From: Streptomyces triculaminicus
Lineage (GTDB): Bacteria > Actinomycetota > Actinomycetes > Streptomycetales > Streptomycetaceae
Assembly: GCF_017349075.1 (NCBI RefSeq)
Contig: NZ_JAFMOF010000002.1
Coordinates: 248,001 to 312,000, forward strand
Direction: 5' to 3'
DNA: 64,000 bases
Notes under the pieces: model-generated
Database searches by the model: none
Seen by the model: the letters and a program-made list of their open reading frames with translations, nothing else
Told to the model about the DNA's origin: nothing
Translations under genes and position numbers: made by a program
Part shown: one piece after another, positions 1-8,961 of the stretch
How the letters are laid out: every line of letters starts with the position of its first letter
How positions within the stretch are numbered: the stretch's first letter is position 1

Positions 1-931
1 CGCTGAGCTCACGGGTCTTGAGCGAGTCCTTGTACGCCTTGCCGCCCCGGCCCAGGTCCAGGTAGGCCAGCCCGTCCGCGGCGGCCCCCTCGGCCATCCG
101 CATGTGCAGCACCAGCCCGGGGGAGTAGCGCGCGAACTCGGGGTCGTACGCCGGGAACCAGCAGGCCAGCACCGTCGTCGACCGCAGCCCGAAGTGCGCG
201 GCGACCGGTCGTCCGGCGGCGTAGAGCACCGACAGCAGCCCGGCGAATGACTCCGTGCGGGTGTGGAACAGCTGCTCGACGAGATGGGATATCCAGGGGC
301 GCGCGAAGCGGTCCGCACGCCCTGTTCTTCGGTACTGCGCCGATTTCCAGCCGGTCAGGACCCGCAGCGCGGCCGGATCGCGCTCGTCGTGGACGTACCG
401 GATCTCCCCGACGTCGCGCGCCAGCCGTCGCTCCTTGGCCAGCGTGGTGCGGGTGAACTTCGGCGACTGCTTGCGCAGCGCCGCCAGATAGCGCTCGTAG
501 CCCTGGTCGACGTCGATGACGGGCGAGGCGTACGACCCGGAGGCCGCCATCTCGAACGGCTTCTGCCCCTCCACCAGGTGGTCGAACTCCCACAGCGACA
601 GCCCGCAGGCGAGCAGCAGCTCGCGGGTGTCCCACTGGAATCCGGGCCGGTGCACCAGGCCCTGGGCGTCGGAGACGCCCAGCCCGATGGCCCGCCCCAC
701 CCCCAGCGAGGACCGCTGGAAGGGGAAGAACGCCACCGGCTCCCCGTCCTCCCGTACGACCGCTATCCGCGCCCCGCGCCGGCAGCGCCCCACGGCCAGC
801 GCGAACTCCGGAGCGAGGAAAGGATTCGCGAGCTGCGGCGAGCCGTCCTCCACGGCCCGTTGCTGCATCGCCGACCACTCCGCCCGGTCGGCCGCGGTGA
901 GCTCACCGGGCCGGTACACGCTGATGTCCAC
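1..931 (-). CDS. GNAT-fold (BioF2/CelD-like) N-acyltransferase, C-terminus cut off
   Basis: About 310 residues are visible and the gene runs off the left edge of the window. The protein looks like the GNAT-superfamily acetyltransferases often labelled CelD/BcsL or BioF2-like, linked elsewhere to cell-surface polysaccharide or peptidoglycan modification. Supporting features are an opening ISVYRPGELT segment, a central LRKQSPKFTR basic stretch and a C-terminal LDLGRGGKAYKDSLKTRE segment, which in this fold lies near the acyl-CoA site. The GTG start at 931 lies one base after the stop of the upstream membrane-protein gene, so the two are probably one transcript with coupled translation. The substrate cannot be read from the sequence. 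Confidence 0.75.
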   Translation of the reverse strand, partial: MDISVYRPGELTAADRAEWSAMQQRAVEDGSPQLANPFLAPEFALAVGRCRRGARIAVVREDGEPVAFFPFQRSSLGVGRAIGLGVSDAQGLVHRPGFQWDTRELLLACGLSLWEFDHLVEGQKPFEMAASGSYASPVIDVDQGYERYLAALRKQSPKFTRTTLAKERRLARDVGEIRYVHDERDPAALRVLTGWKSAQYRRTGRADRFARPWISHLVEQLFHTRTESFAGLLSVLYAAGRPVAAHFGLRSTTVLACWFPAYDPEFARYSPGLVLHMRMAEGAAADGLAYLDLGRGGKAYKDSLKTRELS

Positions 932-932
932 G

Positions 933-1382
933 TCACGAAGCCCGACTTCTCGCGGCGCGGCCCCGATGGCGCCACGCGTGTGCCAGCAGGAACACCAGAA
1001 GGCTGACCGCCGCGACCGCCGCGACGCCGCCCCGCACCGTCCAGGCGTGCAGCGCCAGCATGACCTGGGCGATCAGCAGGTCGACGGCCACGGCCGCGCC
1101 CGCGGCCACCACCGCCCGGCTGAGCGGGTCCAGGCCGCGCAGCGCGGCCGCCACGGCGCACGCGGGCGCCACGATCAGGAAGAACAGCGTGAACGGCGCG
1201 CGCAGGGGCGATCCGATGTCGGCGAGCGCCAGCACTGCGCCCACCCCGGCGATGGCCGCGGCCGCGCCCGCCACCACGGGGAGCGAGTCCCCCACGGGAG
1301 CCCTCCTCCCGCCGTCACCGCCGCCCGTACCGTCCCGTTCCGCCGAATCGTCAAGACCGGTGAGATCAGTGAAGCTCTGCAT
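933..1382 (-). CDS. Small four-helix membrane protein of unknown function
   Basis: A 149-residue protein with a polar Gly/Asp-rich N-terminus of about 33 residues, then four hydrophobic segments at roughly 34-54, 62-80, 92-113 and 118-138, and a basic tail. I chose ATG 1382 because the residues upstream look non-coding; a G-run lies about 11 bases before it. I do not recognise the family. It sits directly upstream of the acyltransferase gene with a one-base gap, so it may anchor or accompany that enzyme at the membrane. This is inference from spacing only. Confidence 0.65.
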   Translation of the reverse strand: MQSFTDLTGLDDSAERDGTGGGDGGRRAPVGDSLPVVAGAAAAIAGVGAVLALADIGSPLRAPFTLFFLIVAPACAVAAALRGLDPLSRAVVAAGAAVAVDLLIAQVMLALHAWTVRGGVAAVAAVSLLVFLLAHAWRHRGRAARSRAS

Positions 1383-1748
1383 TGGCGACTTAGCCCCCCG
1401 AAGCGCCGGATGCCGGGCTTCAATGTCGCGCAACGGGCAAAGGCACGTCAAGATGTGAAGGCCGTGCGAACAGCCCCCGAACGGTACGCCCGCCACAACC
1501 GGAAGCTGTCCGTCGGATGAACAGTCGGTGCGTCGTGACGATGATCCGACGTCCCGTCAATCAGGGGTCCGCCGGGGTGGGTTGACAGCCGTCGAGAGTT
1601 CAACTGCTTCGAACGGAATGTCATATACACGACACGAATCAGCCATCCTCCTAGGGTGTCGATCACCCGGTTTTGGCATGGACACTTCCAGCAACGCCGG
1701 GCCGCTGCTACCACGGTGGTGGCAGAAAACCCTGCTAAGGGAGATTCC
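1383..1748. other. Intergenic region with two imperfect palindromes before the lipase
   Basis: This 366-base gap between the divergent membrane-protein and lipase genes holds no convincing ORF. Two symmetric elements stand out: GGGTG-TCGAT-CACCC at 1654-1668, and a 21-bp imperfect palindrome at 1705-1725 with arms CTGCTACCAC and GTGGTGGCAG. Both lie within 100 bases of the lipase start and could be operators. No clear -35/-10 pair was identified. Confidence 0.4.
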
Positions 1749-2552
1749 ATGAAACTGTCCCGGGTTGCGGGTGCCGCATCCGCGCTGTCCCTCACCGCCG
1801 CCCTCGCCCTCGGCGTCCCCGGCGTCGCGCACTCCGCCGAGCGAGCGTCAACCCCCGCCTATGTGGCGCTCGGTGACTCCTACTCCTCCGGCGTCGGCGC
1901 CGGTTCCTACGACCCCGCCGGCGGTTCCTGCAAGCGCAGCACGCGGTCGTACCCCGCCCTGTGGGCGGCGCGCAACGCCCCCTCCTCCTTCGCCTTCACG
2001 GCGTGTTCCGGCGCCCGAACGGGTGATGTTCTCGCCGGCCAGCTCGGCCCGCTCAACTCCTCCACCGGACTCGTCAGCATCAGCGTCGGCGGCAACGACG
2101 CCGGCTTCGCCGACACGATGACGGCCTGCGTCCTGGGCGGCGACAGCTCCTGCCTGGACCGCATCGCCCAGGCCCGCGCGGTCATCCAGAACGAGCTGCC
2201 CGCCAAGCTGGACGACGTCTACTCGGCCATCAGATCCAGAGCCCCCCGGGCCCAGGTCGTCGTCCTGGGCTATCCGCGCTTCTACCGGACCGGCGGCCTG
2301 TGCGCGGGCCTGAGCGACACCAAGCGCAAGGCCATCAACGCGGCCGCCGACCACCTCGACACGGTCATCGCCAAGCGGGCGGCCGACCACGGCTTCGCGT
2401 ACGGGGACGTCAACACGACGTTCGCCGGGCACGAGCTGTGCTCGGGCAGCGCGTGGCTCAACAGCGTGTCCCTGCCGGTGGACGAGTCGTACCACCCGAA
2501 CGCCGCCGGGCAGGCGAACGGATACCTGCCGGTGTTCGACAAGGCGGCCTAG
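1749..2552 (+). CDS. Secreted SGNH/GDSL-family lipase or esterase
   Basis: A 267-residue precursor. The first 30 or so residues form a signal peptide: basic KLSR, an Ala/Leu-rich core and an AHSA cleavage region. The mature part opens with block I GDSYSSG, whose Ser is the nucleophile, then block III GGNDAGF and block V DESYHPN near the C-terminus, which supplies the Asp and His. Six cysteines are spread as in Streptomyces SGNH lipases that carry three disulfides. The ATG at 1749 follows AAGGGAG at a sensible distance. The family hydrolyses lipid or ester substrates outside the cell. The stop codon shares the CTAG at 2549-2552 with the convergent kinase gene. Confidence 0.9.
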   Translation: MKLSRVAGAASALSLTAALALGVPGVAHSAERASTPAYVALGDSYSSGVGAGSYDPAGGSCKRSTRSYPALWAARNAPSSFAFTACSGARTGDVLAGQLGPLNSSTGLVSISVGGNDAGFADTMTACVLGGDSSCLDRIAQARAVIQNELPAKLDDVYSAIRSRAPRAQVVVLGYPRFYRTGGLCAGLSDTKRKAINAAADHLDTVIAKRAADHGFAYGDVNTTFAGHELCSGSAWLNSVSLPVDESYHPNAAGQANGYLPVFDKAA

Positions 2553-4200
2553 CCGGAGGCCCCTCCGTACAGGCCCGGCCCCGACGGCTTCGACGCAGAC
2601 GCCGATGCCGATGCCGATGCCGAGGGGGCCGGTCCGGACGGGCTCGGCGCGGCGGGGGAGGAGGACCCGCCGGTCGGCGCCTGTGCGCAGGACACCGTGA
2701 ACGGCACCCGCTCCGAGCCCGCCGTGCGGGGGCTCTTGACCTCGACCGCGATCCAGTCCTTGTCCGGATCCCCGCTCCGGTGGCCGGTCTCCACGTGCTC
2801 CACGAGCTGCGTCAGCCCCGCGCCCGCGCCGAACCGCAGGGTCTTCCACCCGCCGTCGCTCACATGGCCGCTGCCCGTCACCCACCGGTAGACCACCTCC
2901 ACCGGAGCCCGGTCCACGGCGATGCCCGCCTGGAAGGAGGGGGCCGAGGAGCGCGGCGGCGGGCAGGGGCCGGAGTAGCTGTCGCGCAGCGCGGTCACGA
3001 CGACGTTCACCGCGGACGAGCCGGAGCCCCCGCCGGGGCCGGAGGCCGAGCCGGACGCGGCGCCGGCCCCGGCCTTCCCGTCGCCGCCCGCGGCCGACGT
3101 GCCGCCGCCCGGCGAGCCGCCCGCGCCCGACCCGCCGCCGCGGGTCAGCCCCCACACCAGGCCGGCCGCGGCCAGCGCCGCGACCAGCACGCCGGCCACC
3201 AGCACCGTCCGGCCGCGCCGCCCCGGGGCGCGGGGGCGTCCCCCTGTCCTCCCGCCCCTCCCGGCGCCGGCTCCGGTCCCGCTCCGCGCGCGGGCGGGGC
3301 CGGGTCGGCCGGTGCGGCCGCGACGGTCGGCGCGTACGCCGCGCCCGCCGCCGCCCGGGCGTCCGGCGCCGGACCTCCCGCGGCCACCGTCCGCAGCATG
3401 TTCTCCGCCTGCGGCACGCTGGGCCGTCCGGCGGGATCCTTGCGCAGCATCCCCGCCAGGACGGGGGTGAGCGCGCCCGCGCGCCGGGGCGGGGGGAGCT
3501 CGGCGTCGACCACGGCCCGCAGCGTGCTGAGCGGGGTGTCCTGACGGAAGGGGGTCCTCCCCTCGACGGCGGCGTAGAGCGTGACGCCCAGCGACCACAG
3601 GTCCGACTCCGGGCCGGGCGGACGCCCCAGCGCCCGCTCGGGCGCCAGGTACTCCGGCGAGCCCACCAGCTGCCCGGTCGCCGTCAGCGCCGAGCTGCCC
3701 TCGAGCGTCGCGATGCCGAAGTCGGAGAGCACGACACGCCCGTCGTTACCTATGAGCACGTTTCCCGGTTTCACATCGCGGTGGAGTACGCCCACGGCGT
3801 GCGCGCCCCGGAGCGCGGCCAGTACCTCCGCACCGATCCGTGCGGCGCGGGCGGGATCGAGGGGGCCCTCGGCCTCGAGCAGGTCCGCGAGCGACACGCC
3901 GCGCACGAGCTCCATGACGATCCACGGGCGGCCGTCGTCGCCCACCACGTCATGGACGGTGACGACGTTGCGGTGCGACACGCGGGCCGCCGCGCGCGCC
4001 TCCCGCTCCAGCCTGGCGTACAGCTGCCGCACGTCGGGGCCGGGCATCCCGGCGGGGGCCAGGACCTCCTTGACCGCGACCTCCCTGCCCAGCACCTCGT
4101 CCCGGGCCTGCCACACCACGCCCATGCCGCCGTGCCCCAGCCGCTGCTGGAGCCGGTAGCGGCCCGCCAGCAGTCGTCCCGTGCCGGAACTCCCGTCCAT
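2549..4200 (-). CDS. PknB-type Ser/Thr protein kinase, reading frame broken by a one-base shift
   Basis: The N-terminal part (ATG 4200, good GGGGGAGGG ribosome site) has every kinase motif: glycine loop GHGGMGVVW, Lys44 in AVKEV, catalytic loop HRDVKPGNVL, SDFGIAT, and activation-segment GSPEYLAPE, followed by a Pro/Ala linker. In that frame translation ends at 3145 with nonsense sequence. The matching C-terminal half, a transmembrane helix starting TVLVAGVLVAALAAAG, a Gly/Ser linker and an Ig-like extracellular domain, is in another frame ending at 2549. One extra base in the G/C runs near 3221-3244 would restore a receptor kinase of about 550 residues. A homopolymer sequencing error is as likely as a real mutation. 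The extracellular part ends in a Ser-Ala repeat. Confidence 0.85.
3215..3250 (-). other. Likely frameshift site in the kinase gene
   Basis: This is where coding sense switches frames, just before the transmembrane helix. It is packed with short homopolymers (four or five C or G in a row) at 3221-3244. Shifting between frames needs one added base, as expected for an undercalled homopolymer. Confidence 0.6.
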
Positions 4201-4438
4201 GACGTCCGTCCCTCCCCCGAGAGCGATTCGGGGTGAATGTACCGCAACGGAGTGTGATTGCCCCCTGTGCGGCGCCGGAATGTCCCGGCCAACTCGCGCT
4301 CGGTGACGGCAGGTTCACGCCAGGGTCGTCAACGCCCTTGACGGGGTGGTGAATCCGACCCGCGGATGCGCGGGTGACGCGATGGGGCGATAGGGTTACT
4401 CTGCCTGGGCCGGGTGCCTCGTACGGGTGGGGAGTCTC

Positions 4439-4735
4439 ATGGATCAGATAGCAATGCGCAGCAGGCCGCGTGTGCCTGCCGTCAGCTACGGAAACGGCGC
4501 GTCCAGCGCGCGCCTCGACCGTCACCTCGCGGTGCTCGGCGGCCCCGCCGTGCCGCAGCGCGAGGCCGAGGGCGCGACCGTGCTGATGCGCGAGCTCACC
4601 GCGCGTGATCACACTCGTGCCGGGCAGAGGAAGACCGCCCGGGTCTCCCTGTTCGCCCCGATCAAGCGACTGCGCCGTTCGCTCTTCGGCAGCCACAGCG
4701 GCCCCGCCACCAGCGCCGGCAGCAGCCCCGCCTGA
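4439..4735 (+). CDS. Small conserved-looking basic protein, function unknown
   Basis: A 98-residue protein beginning MDQIAMRSRPRVP. ATG 4439 is preceded by GGTGGGGAG at 4425-4433, a strong ribosome site; a GTG four codons upstream is less likely. The protein is Arg-rich with no signal peptide or membrane segment and carries a basic RKTARVSLF...RLRRSLFG stretch towards the C-terminus. I do not recognise a family. It faces away from the kinase gene, with a TAGGGT hexamer at 4391-4396 that could be a -10 element. Confidence 0.55.
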   Translation: MDQIAMRSRPRVPAVSYGNGASSARLDRHLAVLGGPAVPQREAEGATVLMRELTARDHTRAGQRKTARVSLFAPIKRLRRSLFGSHSGPATSAGSSPA

Positions 4736-4891
4736 CGGTTCCCCCGGCCCGAACCCGCACGGCCCGCCCCCATCCCCAGGGGCGGCCGGCTCCACCGGCA
4801 CTCCGTCGTCCCCTCACCCGGGCCGTCCCCTTCCTCCGGCGGCCCGCCCGCAACCACCGGCAGCCGGCGGCTCCATGGCGCCCGCGCGCTC

Positions 4892-5641
4892 TCAGTGCGC
4901 GTCGAGCGTGACCGTGAAGGAGAAGCGGTCGCCGCGGTAGCGGATGCGGGCCACGTCGACGGGACGGCCGGAGTCGTCGTAGGTGACGCCCGTGTAGTGC
5001 AGGATCGGGCTGAGCAGCGGCACCTGCAGCAGGCGGGCCGTCTCGGGGTCCGCCAGGCGGGCCTCGACGGTGTCGGTGATGCGGCTGATGCGCACCCCGA
5101 CCGCGTCCCGCAGCACCTTGGTCATCGGCCAGCGGGTCAGGTCCGCGAGGTCGATGCGCTCGGCCACCTCGGGGCGCACGAAGTTCTCCGCCCAGTTCGT
5201 CGGCTCGCCCGACGCCTCCTCGGACCGCAGCCGGCGGTAGGCCATCGCCTCGTCCAGGCCGGGGAAGTACTCGGCCAGGTCGGCCGGAACCGCCGTCGGG
5301 CCGTGCTCCAGGACGGCCGTGCGCTCGCCGGACTGCTGGGCGACGATCGTGTCGACCGAGCCCAGCAGCCGTACGGGCGAGCCGCGCCGGGCGCTGGGCT
5401 CGATGAAGGTCCCGCGCCGGCGGTGCCGGCTGATGAGCCCCTCCGACTCCAGCTCCTTCAGCGCCTGTCGCATGGTCAGCACGCTCACGCCGTAGTGGCC
5501 GGCGAGGGCGTCCTCGGTGGGCAGGCGCAGCGGGTCGTCCGGGCGCCGCCCGAGTATCGAGGCACGCAGCGACTGCGTGACCTGGTACCACAGCGGGAGC
5601 TTGCGGTTGAGCGCGAGGGAGTCGGGGGCGAAGGTGGTCAC
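4892..5641 (-). CDS. GntR-family (HutC subfamily) transcriptional regulator
   Basis: A 249-residue regulator. The N-terminal winged helix includes LPTEDALAGHYGVS and TMRQALKELESEGL, followed by RRGTF, the classic GntR layout. From about residue 90 a UTRA effector-binding domain follows, ending with the RIRYRGDRFSFTVTL strand. The gene starts 25 bases after hmgA on the same strand, so it is probably cotranscribed and may control hmgA and itself. Effectors of HutC-type regulators are often pathway intermediates; homogentisate or a related aromatic is a guess from context. Confidence 0.88.
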   Translation of the reverse strand: MTTFAPDSLALNRKLPLWYQVTQSLRASILGRRPDDPLRLPTEDALAGHYGVSVLTMRQALKELESEGLISRHRRRGTFIEPSARRGSPVRLLGSVDTIVAQQSGERTAVLEHGPTAVPADLAEYFPGLDEAMAYRRLRSEEASGEPTNWAENFVRPEVAERIDLADLTRWPMTKVLRDAVGVRISRITDTVEARLADPETARLLQVPLLSPILHYTGVTYDDSGRPVDVARIRYRGDRFSFTVTLDAH

Positions 5642-5666
5642 GGGAAACTCCGGCTCTACGGTGGCG

Positions 5667-6998
5667 TCAGCGACTGAAGTGGCGCTCCAGACCCTGCCAT
5701 ACCCCGTCGTAGCCGCTCTGAAGATGGTCGGCCTCCGCCGCCTGCGGCGTCAGCGTCACCGGCCAGCGGGTCTCGAACATGAAGGCGAGGCCGTCGTCGA
5801 CCTTGTGCGGGGTCAGCTCGGCCGCGCTCGCCCGGTCGAAGGTCTCCCGGTCCGGGCCGTGCGCCGACATCATGTTGTGCAGCGATCCGCCGCCGGGGAC
5901 GAATCCCCCCTCGCCAGCGGTCTTGGCGTCGTAGGCGCCCTCGATCAGGCCCATGTACTCGCTCATCACGTTGCGGTGGAAGTACGGCGGCCGGAAGGTG
6001 TCCTCGCCGACCAGCCAGCGGGGCGCGAAGACCACGAAGTCCACGCCGGCCAGGCCCGGGGTGTCCGACGGCGAGGTGAGCACCGTGAAGATCGACGGGT
6101 CCGGGTGGTCGTAGCTGACCGAGCCGATGACGTTGAAGCGGCGCAGGTCGTAGACGTAGGGGACGTGGTTGCCGTGCCAGGCGACGACGTCCAGGGGGGA
6201 GTGGTCGTACGTCGCCGACCAGAGGTTGCCGCAGAACTTGTTGACCACCTCGACCGGGCCCTCGGTGTCCTCGTAGGCCGCGACCGGCGCGAGGAAGTCC
6301 CGGGCGTTGGCGAGGCCGTTGGCGCCGATGGGGCCGAGGTCGGGCAGGACGAAGGGCTGTCCGTAGTTCTCGCAGACGTAGCCGCGGGCGGTGGCGTCCA
6401 GCAGCTCGACGCGGAAGCGGACCCCGCGCGGGATCAGCGCCATATGGCCGGGCTCGGCGCGCAGCAGACCGAACTCCGTGCGCAGCAGCAGCCCGCCGCG
6501 CTCCGGGACGATCAGCAGCTCGCCGTCGGAGTCGCTGAAGACCCGGTCCATGGAGGAGGTGGCGTGGTAGAGGTGCACGGCCATGCCGGCGCGCTGGGTG
6601 GCGTCGCCGTTGCCGCCCAGCGTCCACAGCCCGGCGAGGAAGTCCGTGCCCGGGGCGGGCTCGGGCAGCGGGTTCCAGCGCAGCCGGTTGGGGTCGGGGA
6701 CGGTCTCGGTGAAGGGCGCGCCGCGCAGCGCGCCGCCCGCCACCGGGGTGAACGGCGGGTGGGCGGCCGACGGGCGGATGCGGTACAGCCACGACCTGCG
6801 GTTGTGCCGGCGGGGCTCGGTGAAGGCGGAGCCGCTGAGCTGCTCGGCGTACAGGCCCAGCGGCGCCCGCTGCGGGGAGTTGCGGCCCTGCGGCAGCGCG
6901 CCGGGCACGGCCTCGCTGCTGTGCTCGTTGCCGAAGCCGGACGAGTACACCAGCGCCTCGGCCGTCTTTCGTGCCTGCTCGTTGCCCCTACCGCTCAT
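5667..6998 (-). CDS. hmgA: Homogentisate 1,2-dioxygenase
   Basis: 443 residues, full family length. The enzyme opens the homogentisate ring to maleylacetoacetate with O2 and Fe(II), in cytoplasmic tyrosine and phenylalanine catabolism. The metal motif [11 protein letters not shown] supplies the His and Glu ligands, and [13 protein letters not shown] supplies the third ligand and an active-site His. The N-terminal region includes the family-typical [14 protein letters not shown] 6998 gives a natural start. It leads a two-gene unit with the GntR regulator. Two direct GGATTCCT repeats lie upstream at 7030-7037 and 7051-7058. Other pathway genes (hppD, maiA, fahA) are not in this window. Confidence 0.95.
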   Translation of the reverse strand: MSGRGNEQARKTAEALVYSSGFGNEHSSEAVPGALPQGRNSPQRAPLGLYAEQLSGSAFTEPRRHNRRSWLYRIRPSAAHPPFTPVAGGALRGAPFTETVPDPNRLRWNPLPEPAPGTDFLAGLWTLGGNGDATQRAGMAVHLYHATSSMDRVFSDSDGELLIVPERGGLLLRTEFGLLRAEPGHMALIPRGVRFRVELLDATARGYVCENYGQPFVLPDLGPIGANGLANARDFLAPVAAYEDTEGPVEVVNKFCGNLWSATYDHSPLDVVAWHGNHVPYVYDLRRFNVIGSVSYDHPDPSIFTVLTSPSDTPGLAGVDFVVFAPRWLVGEDTFRPPYFHRNVMSEYMGLIEGAYDAKTAGEGGFVPGGGSLHNMMSAHGPDRETFDRASAAELTPHKVDDGLAFMFETRWPVTLTPQAAEADHLQSGYDGVWQGLERHFSR

Positions 6999-7029
6999 CG
7001 CGCGCTCCCGCTGCCGGTGGATCCCTCAT

Positions 7030-7058
7030 GGATTCCTATGGAGGACCGTAGGATTCCT
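7030..7058. promoter_or_regulatory. Direct repeats upstream of hmgA, possible regulator site
   Basis: Two copies of GGATTCCT start exactly 21 bp apart (7030 and 7051), about two helical turns, 32-60 bases upstream of the hmgA start. Between them TCCTA (7034-7038) and TAGGA (7049-7053) also form an inverted pair. The placement fits an operator for the adjacent GntR-type regulator, but that link is inferred. Confidence 0.4.
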
Positions 7059-7149
7059 GGCGGGGCGCGTCAATGGATCAGCTGCCGGAACGGGGGACGC
7101 CGCCCGGAAACGGCCGTCGCGGCGGCCGGATCCCCGGGTTCGGTGACGC

Positions 7150-7674
7150 TCAGGACCAGGGCCGGCCCGGGTGCCACTGCGGGGACGGCAGGTGGATCAG
7201 TATGAGGACGAGACCGGCGAGGGTGACGTTGCGGAGGGCGGCCGCGAGGCCGTTCCACTTGGCCGACTGCCACATCGCGAACCACTCGCCGCCTATGGCC
7301 ATGAAGCCCAGCCCGAACAGCAGCAGGAGCATCACCAGCCCCACCGTGGTGGCCCGCCGGGCCGGGTCGTAGCCCCGTCCGCCCGGCCCGAGGCCGCGCA
7401 GCCAGAGCAGGGTGGCCGCGATGAGCACCAGCGCGGCCAGTGCCTCCCAGCCGATGATCGCGACGTAGACGGCGTCCTGGACGGTGCGGTTCGTGATCGC
7501 CCGCCACATCAGGTCCTCGTCCTGGAACGTGGTGTCCATCGCCAGGACGTGCCGGACGAACTCCTGGTTGGTGCCGAAGTCGGTGATGTTGCCGAGGGCG
7601 ACGAGCGTGATCAGGACCGCCACCGTGGCGGTCGACGCCGTGGCCGCCGCCGGCAGGGTGCGCTCAGCGGTCAT
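7150..7674 (-). CDS. DUF2165-family small integral membrane protein
   Basis: 174 residues with about four hydrophobic helices: one near the N-terminus, AIIGWEALAALVLIAATLL, GLVMLLLLFGLGFMAIGG, and one at the C-terminus. The GNITDFGTNQEFVRHV segment after helix 1 and GGEWFAMWQS before the last helix are characteristic of the DUF2165 family. Function is unknown. Start choice is uncertain: ATG 7674 (MTAERT) or ATG 7686 (MHTAMTAERT), neither with a clear ribosome site. It is divergent from a TetR gene and a TetR-like palindrome lies between them, so it is the likely target of that repressor. Confidence 0.75.
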   Translation of the reverse strand: MTAERTLPAAATASTATVAVLITLVALGNITDFGTNQEFVRHVLAMDTTFQDEDLMWRAITNRTVQDAVYVAIIGWEALAALVLIAATLLWLRGLGPGGRGYDPARRATTVGLVMLLLLFGLGFMAIGGEWFAMWQSAKWNGLAAALRNVTLAGLVLILIHLPSPQWHPGRPWS

Positions 7675-7713
7675 GGCGGTATGCATGCCCGGGCGGCCGG
7701 TCCCGTACGCACC

Positions 7714-7731
7714 CCTAAGCGCTTGCTCAGG
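7714..7731. promoter_or_regulatory. TetR-type palindromic operator between DUF2165 and TetR genes
   Basis: The 18-bp element CCTAAGCGCTTGCTCAGG has half-sites CCTAAGC and GCTCAGG, symmetric at six of seven positions. It lies in the divergent intergenic region, the standard place for a TetR repressor to control both its own gene and the neighbour. Confidence 0.5.
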
Positions 7732-7803
7732 CGCCGGGGTATGGTGTGCGTTCCCTTCCGACGGCGAACAGGGCCCGCAGCGGCCCGGAGAGCGGGGCAC
7801 GCT

Positions 7804-8424
7804 ATGGGCGCGCAGGCGCAGCGCACCGAGGAGTGGGCCGACGTCACGCCCGACGCCGCCCGGCGGCTGCTCACCGCGGCCGTGGAGGCCTTCGCCGAAC
7901 GCGGCTACCACGCCACCACCACCCGGGACATCGCCGGTCGCGCCGGCATGAGCCCCGCCGCACTCTATATCCACTACCGCACCAAGGAAGAGCTGCTCTA
8001 CCGCATCAGCGGCGTCGGCCACCGCCTCGCCCTCGGCATCCTGCGGCAGGCCCGCGACGGCGCCGGCACCCCCGCCGAGCGGCTCGCCGACGCCGTGCGC
8101 CGCTTCGTGCGCTGGCACGCCGAACACCACACCACCGCCCGCGTGGTGCAGTACGAGCTCGGGGCGCTCGGCGAGGAGCACTACGCCGAGATCGTCGCGC
8201 TGCGCCGGGACACCGACGGCGCGGTGCGCGACATCATCGAGGACGGCGTCGCGGCCGGCGACTTCGACGTCCCCGACGTGCGCGGCACGACGCTGGCCGT
8301 GCTCTCCCTGTGCATCGACGTCGCCCGCTGGTTCAACGCGGACGGCAAGCGGAGCCCCGGGGAGGTCGGCGAGCTCTACGCCTCCCTGGTGCTGCGCATG
8401 GTCGGCTGCGCGCAGGAGCGCTGA
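7804..8424 (+). CDS. TetR/AcrR-family transcriptional regulator
   Basis: 206 residues. An N-terminal TetR helix-turn-helix spans about residues 20-65: FAERGYHATTTRDIA, then MSPAALYIHYRTKEELLY. The rest is an all-helical ligand-binding and dimerisation domain. ATG 7804 is preceded by AGAGCGGGG. It is divergent from the DUF2165 gene and probably represses it through the palindrome at 7714-7731. The ligand is unknown. Confidence 0.85.
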   Translation: MGAQAQRTEEWADVTPDAARRLLTAAVEAFAERGYHATTTRDIAGRAGMSPAALYIHYRTKEELLYRISGVGHRLALGILRQARDGAGTPAERLADAVRRFVRWHAEHHTTARVVQYELGALGEEHYAEIVALRRDTDGAVRDIIEDGVAAGDFDVPDVRGTTLAVLSLCIDVARWFNADGKRSPGEVGELYASLVLRMVGCAQER

Positions 8425-8443
8425 CGTACAGCTGACGTACAGT
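8421..8443 (+). promoter_or_regulatory. Tandem 11-bp repeat and possible leaderless promoter of soxR
   Basis: CTGACGTACAG occurs twice in a row across the TetR stop codon. TACAGT at 8438-8443 is a plausible -10 element. The soxR GTG follows after 7 bases and has no ribosome site, which fits a leaderless transcript. Confidence 0.35.
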
Positions 8444-8450
8444 CGGATCC

Positions 8451-8900
8451 GTGCCCCAGATTCCACTGAAAGTCCACGAGCTCACGGTCGGGCAGCTCGC
8501 CGCCCGGAGCGGGGTCGCCGTCTCGGCCCTGCACTTCTACGAGGCCAAGGGGCTGATCACCAGCCGCCGTACCAGCGGCAACCAGCGCCGCTACAGCCGT
8601 GACGCGCTGCGCCGGGTCGCCTTCATCCGCGCCTCCCAGCGGGTCGGCATCCCGCTCGCCGTGATCGGCGAGGCGTTCGCCAAGCTGCCCGACGGGCGCA
8701 CGCCCAACCGGGCCGACTGGGCCCGGCTGTCGGAGGCCTGGCGCACGGACCTGGACGAGCGGATAGCACGGCTGGCCAGTCTGCGCGACCGCCTCGACAG
8801 CTGCATCGGCTGCGGCTGCCTGTCCCTGGACTCGTGCGCGCTGTCCAACCCCGAGGACCGCATAGGCGAGCGCGTCGACGGCTCGTTGCTCAGCGGCTGA
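8451..8900 (+). CDS. soxR: Redox-sensing transcriptional regulator SoxR
   Basis: 149 residues of the MerR family. The N-terminal winged helix ([24 protein letters not shown]) is followed by a long dimerisation helix. The C-terminal cluster [12 protein letters not shown] has the C-x2-C-x-C-x5-C spacing that binds the [2Fe-2S] redox sensor, which separates SoxR from other MerR proteins. Streptomyces SoxR responds to redox-active metabolites and has no SoxS partner. The start is GTG 8451 with no Shine-Dalgarno sequence. A SoxR-box-like element occurs in this window at 41439-41462, upstream of a SnoaL-like gene. Confidence 0.92.
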   Translation: MPQIPLKVHELTVGQLAARSGVAVSALHFYEAKGLITSRRTSGNQRRYSRDALRRVAFIRASQRVGIPLAVIGEAFAKLPDGRTPNRADWARLSEAWRTDLDERIARLASLRDRLDSCIGCGCLSLDSCALSNPEDRIGERVDGSLLSG

Positions 8901-8961
8901 GCCGCGGCGGCGGGCCGCCGCCGGGGGCCGGCGCTCCCCTGCTCGTGCGGGGAGCGCGCCC

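Noticed and set aside
2591..2625. GCCGAT tandem hexamers as a repeat array
   Set aside because: They encode the Ser-Ala repeat at the C-terminus of the kinase, so they are coding microsatellite rather than CRISPR or a regulatory array.
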